From contig NZ_JBKEIT010000010.1 of the NCBI RefSeq assembly GCF_046365375.1, forward strand, positions 62,001 through 126,000: DNA of 64,000 bases, in the 5' to 3' direction. Within the stretch, counting starts at the first letter, position 1. The number at the start of each line of letters is the position of its first letter. This DNA is from Butyricimonas muris. Its GTDB lineage: Bacteria; Bacteroidota; Bacteroidia; Bacteroidales; Marinifilaceae. Below, piece after piece: positions 60,001-64,000 of this stretch. The notes under the pieces were generated by a model that searched no databases, had not been told where the DNA came from, and saw only the letters and a list, made by a program, of their open reading frames with translations. A program made the position numbers and the translations under genes.

Positions 60001-60169
60001 CGGCATTCGCACCCGGGTAGGTAGCCATTACCGTGATGTAAGGCGGGTCCATTTTGGGGTACTGGTCCACCGGCAATTGTATATAAGAGGCAATACCCAA
60101 TACCATGATGGCAAGGAAAACCATTAAGGTAGAAATGGGTTTATTGACCGCTGTATTGTATATACTCAT
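57014..60169 (-). CDS. RND efflux permease (HAE-1 family)
   Basis: 1051 aa inner-membrane pump with the AcrB/MexB layout: helix 1 (LMVFLAIMVLGIASYI), a large periplasmic loop (about 35-335), helices 2-6 with the proton-relay pair in GMVVDDAIVVLEN (Asp399-Asp400), a second periplasmic loop and helices 8-12 (GVILALLITNTTLSIVAALG, GIVTKNGIVLIDF with the partner Lys). A tripartite efflux system is completed by the adaptor and TolC genes upstream. The substrate is not predictable from sequence. The C-terminal tail (KFMSDFDAERDLPKKK) is charged. Confidence 0.95.
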   Translation of the reverse strand: MSIYNTAVNKPISTLMVFLAIMVLGIASYIQLPVDQYPKMDPPYITVMATYPGANAADIEENVAKILEDQLNSVDDLKEMTSTSYDNLAVVSLEFEWEVNLDEASNDVRDAVDKAMNNLPDDIDRPTIMRFNTSMMPILIYAITAEESYPGIDKILDDKLITRLNRVDGVASVIVAGAPERVVYVDLDPNKLDAYNLTLEQIGSKILAENKDISSGNVKMGDMDYTLRVEGEFEESDQIKNIVLGTQNNKIIYLRDVANVRDTLKDITLEQSINRGRGGVLMVTKQTDANAVAVAKQAKKEIEQTLKELPTDIKFQIISDNSDFIVKSINNLQDSLMYALIFVVLVVFLFLGRWRATFIIALTIPISLIVAFIYLFATGESLNIISLSSLSIAIGMVVDDAIVVLENVTKHIDRGSRPREAAKYGTNEVWLSVIVTTLVTVAVFFPLTLVSGMTGILFKQLGWIVCITVCTSTVTAISLTPMLCSQLMKIQEKTDSKKFSFYNFVSRMLEKLDNVYERLIRWVLVHKSVTIVSMFALFFASLFLAKLIKTDFMPQNDQNYMNVYAKMQSGQRVEVTKKVALDIDSVIRNSIPEITLINLSYGSEEEASFASMMNSTGNNILNMRLRTVDIKDRKRSVFEIADQVRGILKQFPDILQYTVTTSSGGSMGGNTVDVEIMGHDFNTTTNLAHQIATEARSIPGAEDIKISRDEDKSELRVVLDQNKLARHGLTTSEVGSYLRNRIYGYRNSKYKENGEEYDIIVRFDEKYRSTLSEIENIIIVDGKGEKVRLQELGTIEEFFSPPNIERKSKQRILKVSITPAAGVALGDIAEAAQTLINNLEDVPQDVSLYIGGSYEDQQESFSSLIMLLLLSLMLVYIVMAAQFESFKMPFIIMLAIPFAFTGVILALLITNTTLSIVAALGAVMLVGIVTKNGIVLIDFINLMRERGIRLYDAIAQACRSRLRPVLMTSLTTILGMVPMALSVGEGSETWRPMGIAVIGGMIFSTIITMLIVPAVYAAMDKSGSRDKQKNLRKQFKFMSDFDAERDLPKKK

Positions 60170-60175
60170 ATTTCG

Positions 60176-60206
60176 AATTTTAAATTTTAGATTTTAAATT
60201 TTAGAT
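60176..60206. repeat. GATTTTA-type array between adaptor and RND genes
   Basis: TTTTAAATTTTAGATTTTAA and continuing units; single orientation. It sits in the 64-bp gap inside the efflux operon. Confidence 0.5.
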
Positions 60207-60233
60207 CGAGGGTAAATCCGCGATCCAAATGAT

Positions 60234-61271
60234 TTATTTCGTGATAGAAATCGGAGAACCGTCCACCAATCTACCTTGTCCGACAACAACAAGTTCGTCA
60301 CCCTCGTGAATGTCGTTACTGATCAATTCTACCTGATCCTCGAAACGTCTGCCGAGTTTCACTGCCACGCGTTTTGCCTTACCGTCCTTGTTCAAGAACA
60401 CGTAGCGGTCGTTAGAACCTTGTAGTTTCAACACGGCGATAGCCGGGGCAACCACGGTTTCCGTGTTACCGATGAAGAAATTGATAGTTCCGTACATACC
60501 CGGTCTTAACGCTTCGTCACTATTCGGTATTTTGACCTCAACGGTGAACGTTCTGGAAGCCGGGTCGATGCTCGGGTAAACAATGTTTACCGTACCCTCG
60601 AACACACGGTCGGGATAAATATTGCTCTTCAATTGAACTTTCGTTCCGGGTTTCACGGTTAGGTAATATTGCTCGGACAAATTCACGTATGCCTTTACCG
60701 GGTTGATTTTCTCGATAGCGATGACAGAAGGCTTCGTCGCTCCACCGAACGAACCGCCGGTGTAAAGTTCCTTGTCCTCGAAATATTTCCCGGTAACGAT
60801 ACCGTCAAAAGGAGCCTCCATGCGCGTGTTCTCTTTCAAGAATGCCACGTTTGATTTTGCCACCTCGTATTGGGTTACGGCTGCATCATAAGCTTGTTTG
60901 GAAATACTTCCCGTTTTATTCAACTGAACGGCACGATTGTATTCTGTTTCCAAGTTTTTCAATTGAACTTCGGCTTGGATAAGGTTTGTTTTATCCATTT
61001 CGACCAACAGTTGTCCTTTCTTGATCCGGTCGCCTACTTCAACGTAAATCTTTTCAATTCTTCCCGTGGCTGCCGGGGCATAGAAAACCTGTTTGTCGGC
61101 TTCCAAGTTGGCGGCGTAATCCAAGGTTTTGGCTATATCCGTTCTTTCCAGTTTTTGCACCTTCACGGGAATAGCTTCGTCAACGTCTTTTTGTGACGCT
61201 TTATCTTTGTTACCGGAGCAACCGGCAAGCATAGCTAACGCTATTGTCGATAGAATAAGATTCTTTACCAT
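60234..61271 (-). CDS. RND efflux periplasmic adaptor (membrane fusion protein)
   Basis: 345 aa lipoprotein (LIAIG-type signal ALAMLAGCSG, Cys18) with the adaptor order: barrel-sandwich half (ATGRIEKIYVEVGDRIKKGQLL), a short alpha-hairpin (about 95-140; AEVQLKNLETEYNRAVQL), the second lipoyl half (MEAPFDGIVTGKYF) and beta-barrel plus membrane-proximal domains (LRPGMYGTINFFIGNTETV; DELVVVGQGRLVDGSPISI). It links the RND pump to TolC and is the second gene after tolC in the operon. Confidence 0.93.
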   Translation of the reverse strand: MVKNLILSTIALAMLAGCSGNKDKASQKDVDEAIPVKVQKLERTDIAKTLDYAANLEADKQVFYAPAATGRIEKIYVEVGDRIKKGQLLVEMDKTNLIQAEVQLKNLETEYNRAVQLNKTGSISKQAYDAAVTQYEVAKSNVAFLKENTRMEAPFDGIVTGKYFEDKELYTGGSFGGATKPSVIAIEKINPVKAYVNLSEQYYLTVKPGTKVQLKSNIYPDRVFEGTVNIVYPSIDPASRTFTVEVKIPNSDEALRPGMYGTINFFIGNTETVVAPAIAVLKLQGSNDRYVFLNKDGKAKRVAVKLGRRFEDQVELISNDIHEGDELVVVGQGRLVDGSPISITK

Positions 61272-61306
61272 TGTATTTCTTTTTTGTTTTTATTATTCAA
61301 AGTTGT

Positions 61307-62593
61307 TTATCGCGGAAGTTGGTTATACAATTTTTCCAGACTTACCTGTGCTTGCAACAACGTGAGAACGGCCTCCGTGTAATTTGTTTCTGCCTGCAGG
61401 TAGTTCGTGTTTGCTTGAGTCAGATCCAAACTGGATACAGCCCCTTGTTCGTATTTCCTCTGGTAGTTCTGCAATACCCGCGTGGCAACGTCGATATTCT
61501 CTTTTTGCAAACTGTAATTCTCCATGGCATTTTTCAAGTTGAATTTCAATTGCTCGTCCTGCACGTTCAACTGGTCTTCCAACAGGCTCTTCTGCAAGTA
61601 AGTTTGCTCCAGCGTGATTTTAGCTTGTTTTACTTTGGAGTCGCGCTGCATACCCGAGAAGATCGGGATATTCATGGTCAAGCCTGCCGTGTGCTTCGGG
61701 CTCATGTCCAGAGCCGGTTTCAAAATCTTGTAATTGAAATTGTACGAACCGGCGATCGTGGGAGCGTAACTCCATTTCTCGATGCCCAGCAACTTCTTGT
61801 TCAACTCGGTTTGCGTGTTGATCAACTGATAGCTCACGTTGTTGTTGATATCGAATTTCTCCAGGTACAAACGACTGGATTTATCGTTATCGAGGAACAC
61901 GTCCAACCCGTCCGAAAGTTTAACCGGGGCCCCGGCCTCCAAACCGAGTTGCAGGCGCAACAGGTTGTAGTTTACCGCTACCGTTCTTTCCATCGACAGC
62001 ATACTGTTTTTCAGCTGTCCCACGTTGATACGGATTTGGTCTACATCGGTGATTTCAACCGTTCCGGCGTTATACATGTTTTCCGTGTGCTTGTAAATCT
62101 CGTTCATATTCTCCAGGTTCTGGCGCAGGATTTCCAACATCCGTTCCGTCACGAGTACCGTGTAATATGAATTATAGATATTCTCGACGATATCCAGTTC
62201 CGATGATTCAACTTCTTGTTCCGTCATTCTCACGGCAATCTTACTGGTCTGCATTCCCAGTATCCATTCACCACTGAACAACAATTGTTGCAGGCTGACT
62301 CCGAGATTCGACTGGTCTTTCATTTTGATAGTTTGTCCGCCAAAGTCCATCTTGTACCCGAAATTCGTGGTGTAAGTCATTGTACCGTTAATCTGTGGCA
62401 ATCCCTGTGATACGGATTCCCGAACCTTTTGGCGGTACAGCTCGATGTTCATCTGCGAGGCCTGTAATTCTTTGTTGTGCTTGATGGCAAACTCTACTGC
62501 TTGTTGCAGCGAGATCGTTTGCGGTGCTTCTTGTGCGTGAAGCATCCAAGGCACGATAAGCATTAGTAGGAAGAGTGTCATTCCTTTTTTCAT
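61307..62593 (-). CDS. TolC-family outer-membrane efflux protein
   Basis: 428 aa. A signal peptide (MKKGMTLFLLMLIVPWMLHAQ) is followed by two OEP repeats of long coiled helices: TISLQQAVEFAIKHNKELQAS at the N-terminus, YNAGTVEITDVDQIRINVGQL in repeat 1 and YEQGAVSSLDLTQANTNYLQAE in repeat 2 (the usual Y-x-x-G...D/S-L pattern). It forms the outer-membrane exit duct. It is the first structural gene of the operon, 100 bp downstream of the TetR gene. Confidence 0.93.
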   Translation of the reverse strand: MKKGMTLFLLMLIVPWMLHAQEAPQTISLQQAVEFAIKHNKELQASQMNIELYRQKVRESVSQGLPQINGTMTYTTNFGYKMDFGGQTIKMKDQSNLGVSLQQLLFSGEWILGMQTSKIAVRMTEQEVESSELDIVENIYNSYYTVLVTERMLEILRQNLENMNEIYKHTENMYNAGTVEITDVDQIRINVGQLKNSMLSMERTVAVNYNLLRLQLGLEAGAPVKLSDGLDVFLDNDKSSRLYLEKFDINNNVSYQLINTQTELNKKLLGIEKWSYAPTIAGSYNFNYKILKPALDMSPKHTAGLTMNIPIFSGMQRDSKVKQAKITLEQTYLQKSLLEDQLNVQDEQLKFNLKNAMENYSLQKENIDVATRVLQNYQRKYEQGAVSSLDLTQANTNYLQAETNYTEAVLTLLQAQVSLEKLYNQLPR

Positions 62594-62692
62594 AGATTAT
62601 AGTTTTTAATTATTTATATTTTCCGGGAAATTCTCACGCGTTTTTTCTCTCAATACAAATCTCATACCAAAAAAAACTTCGGTAGGATAAAT

Positions 62693-63328
62693 TTACTTCT
62701 CTTTCACTTGTTTTGACTCATTTTTTAATCGTTCATACTCTTTTATACCTTTTTCTGTGGATATAGCGTAAACAAAATTGATAAAAATCGTCGTGATGAT
62801 TACCGAAAGAGGGTATTCGAGTTTGCCGACGATATCCGGGTCCCTCAAAAAGTGTAACTGTTTGCCTAGCAAATACAATTGCAACTCCTTGTCGATATCC
62901 TCCCTGAAATACTTCTTTTTCATTCCGTCATCCAGCAGGGAGACCAGAAATTGTTTCGTCACGTTCTCTTCCTTCTCGGCTATTCTTTGGTACACGGCGG
63001 GGTGGTATTTTCTCATGTCGAAATAATTGGCGGGCAATCGGCTGCCCAAGTCACTCTCCATGAAATCCCGTATCCGGCTGATAATCTCGATCGGGTTCAA
63101 GTTTTCTAACTCTTTCACCTCGACACTTTTTATTCTTTCCCGTCTCCTGTATAGCATCACTTGCTCTACCACGTCGTCTTTATTGGCAAATTGTTGATAG
63201 AGCGTCTTCTTCGAAATTTTCAAATGGTTCGCTATATCATCCATGGAGGTACTTCTCAGCCCGAATCTTAGGAAAAGATCCGAGATGGCCACTAAAAGCT
63301 CCTCTTTCTGATTCATATTCTCATCCAT
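62693..63328 (-). CDS. TetR/AcrR-family repressor of the efflux operon
   Basis: 211 aa from ATG 63328 (or 63316). The N-terminal HTH has LLVAISDLFLRFGLRSTSMDDIANHLKISKKTLYQQFANKDDVVEQV (split: MDDIANHLKISKKTLYQQF, about 28-46); the C-terminal ligand domain (about 60-200) is helical. It is placed at the head of the tolC-adaptor-RND-PG0541 series on the same strand, so it is likely cotranscribed and autorepressing through the 63353-63384 inverted repeat. The frame extends to 63427 across that operator. Confidence 0.9.
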   Translation of the reverse strand: MDENMNQKEELLVAISDLFLRFGLRSTSMDDIANHLKISKKTLYQQFANKDDVVEQVMLYRRRERIKSVEVKELENLNPIEIISRIRDFMESDLGSRLPANYFDMRKYHPAVYQRIAEKEENVTKQFLVSLLDDGMKKKYFREDIDKELQLYLLGKQLHFLRDPDIVGKLEYPLSVIITTIFINFVYAISTEKGIKEYERLKNESKQVKEK

Positions 63329-63352
63329 AGGTGATCTATTTAATTGTTGTAC

Positions 63353-63395
63353 GCGGAAACGATGTAACCTCAAAACGTTTCCGCATGCAAAAGTA
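63353..63395 (-). promoter_or_regulatory. Promoter and candidate operator of the tetR-efflux operon
   Basis: GCGGAAACG (63353-63361) and CGTTTCCGC (63376-63384) form a perfect 9-bp inverted repeat with a 14-bp spacer. The minus-strand -7 box TACTTTTG lies at 63395-63388, placing transcription start inside the repeat: a classic position for an autorepressor site. Confidence 0.6.
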
Positions 63396-63490
63396 TACAA
63401 ATATCGTTCCACTAATACTACAAACATGTTAAAGTATTGTTAAAACGCTTGAGCGGCGTAACTTTTCAGAGATTTTAATACTAATACATC

Positions 63491-63539
63491 ATTTTCAATT
63501 TTCAATTTTCAATTTTCAATTCCATAATACCTATCTTTG
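63491..63539 (+). promoter_or_regulatory. TTTTCAA array and -7 box before dnaG
   Basis: Four TTTTCAA units (63491-63521) followed by TATCTTTG (63532-63539, perfect TAnnTTTG). The start codon at 63544 is only 5 bp beyond the box, so the transcript would be leaderless if this promoter is used. Confidence 0.5.
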
Positions 63540-63543
63540 TCGT

Positions 63544-64000
63544 ATGATTGATCAGGCTACAATACAGAAAATCTTTGACGCGGCGGATATATACGAGGTG
63601 GTTTCTGACTTCGTGAGCTTGAAAAAGCGGGGAGTCAATTACTTGGGATTATGTCCGTTCCACAACGAGAAGACGGGTTCGTTCACCGTTTCCCCGGCAA
63701 AAGGCATATATAAATGCTTCGGTTGCGGGAAGGGGGGGAATGCCGTGAATTTCATCATGGAGCACGAGCAGATGTCTTACGTCGAGGCGTTGAAATATTT
63801 GGCCGAGAAATATCATATTCCCGTCGAGGAAAAAGAGCTTACCCCCGAACAGCGGCGGGAACAGACCGAGCGCGAAAGTATGCTTATCGTGTCCGCTTAC
63901 GCCAACGAGTATTTCCAGTATCAGCTTTGGAACACCGACGAGGGGCGTTCCGTCGGCTTGGGTTATCTCCGCCAGCGGGGTATCAGTGACGAGATGATCC
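63544..64000 (+). CDS. dnaG: DNA primase, N-terminal part
   Basis: 152 residues, open at the window edge. The zinc-binding domain is complete: LCPFHNEKTGSFTVSPAKG and KCFGCGKGGNAVNFIM (Cys-His...Cys-Cys, about 37-65), followed by the linker to the RNA-polymerase core (AYANEYFQYQLWNTDEGRSVG, GYLRQRGIS). It synthesises primers for replication. ATG 63544 gives the conserved MIDQATIQKIFDAADI. Confidence 0.95.
   Translation, partial: MIDQATIQKIFDAADIYEVVSDFVSLKKRGVNYLGLCPFHNEKTGSFTVSPAKGIYKCFGCGKGGNAVNFIMEHEQMSYVEALKYLAEKYHIPVEEKELTPEQRREQTERESMLIVSAYANEYFQYQLWNTDEGRSVGLGYLRQRGISDEMI

Noticed and set aside
61271..62170. 299-codon plus-strand frame opposite the TolC gene.
   Set aside because: No recognisable domain; the minus strand encodes a complete TolC-family protein with signal peptide.

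Overview
This 64 kb window looks like a Bacteroidales chromosome, most likely Odoribacteraceae (Butyricimonas/Odoribacter-like). The evidence is a FecR plus STN-domain SusC/SusD locus, many recognisable TAnnTTTG -7 promoter boxes with an upstream TTG/TTTG, DUF6266/DUF4998/DUF1460 families, and the absence of Shine-Dalgarno sites at most starts. The family-level assignment is an inference. The window is cut inside prs at the left (minus strand) and inside dnaG at the right (plus strand).

Layout. 1-1900: prs (partial) diverging from an M20 dipeptidase. 1980-9849: an AT-rich, defence-like island holding a WYL regulator, a candidate ncRNA, a broken wHTH gene, a small membrane protein, a GIY-YIG-like protein, an unknown protein and a 1537-aa DUF4011-SF1 helicase-nuclease. 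Two promoters in the island are near copies of each other. 10135-17200 (minus): envelope and housekeeping genes (COG3014 lipoprotein, LpoB-like, DUF1460, pheS, vanZ-like, PPIase, LolC/E-like, rbfA), then tRNA-Pro(CGG). 17464-26575: an unknown membrane protein, then a polyamine/SAM-salvage neighbourhood (speA, deoxyhypusine-synthase-like, speB, MTA/SAH deaminase) interrupted by dinB and an 880-bp spacer with two copies of a structured RNA element. 26975-36787: FecR, SusC, SusD and two surface lipoproteins. 36874-39745: small secreted proteins and decaying duplicates. 39945-46608: LytTR regulator, AAA-ATPase/PD-(D/E)XK protein, a phage-lysis-like cassette (two DUF6266 proteins, HTH, holin, amidase, 53-aa membrane peptide), an ECF sigma factor, and a DUF4160/DUF2442 pair. 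46636-55150: lepA, pstS, uraA-like, yicC, a four-helix-bundle gene inside inverted repeats, gmk, nadD, an orphan cobalamin riboswitch unit, and a YitT protein. 55182-64000: a repeat-domain secreted protein, a TetR-controlled RND efflux operon with its PG0541-type partner, and dnaG.

The most unusual layer is intergenic. Several families of short tandem oligomers (7-mers TTTTCAA and GATTTTA, a 9-mer GTYYATAAR, an 11-mer around AGTCGGTGCAA) sit directly against start and stop codons. The 9-mer family forms convergent inverted pairs at four loci; in one of them the pair encloses a four-helix-bundle gene, suggesting a small mobile or selfish element with shorter empty derivatives. Other candidates for new biology are the duplicated covarying RNA element at 21.2-21.8 kb and a complete promoter-cobalamin aptamer-terminator unit at 53.6-54.0 kb that has no gene in it.
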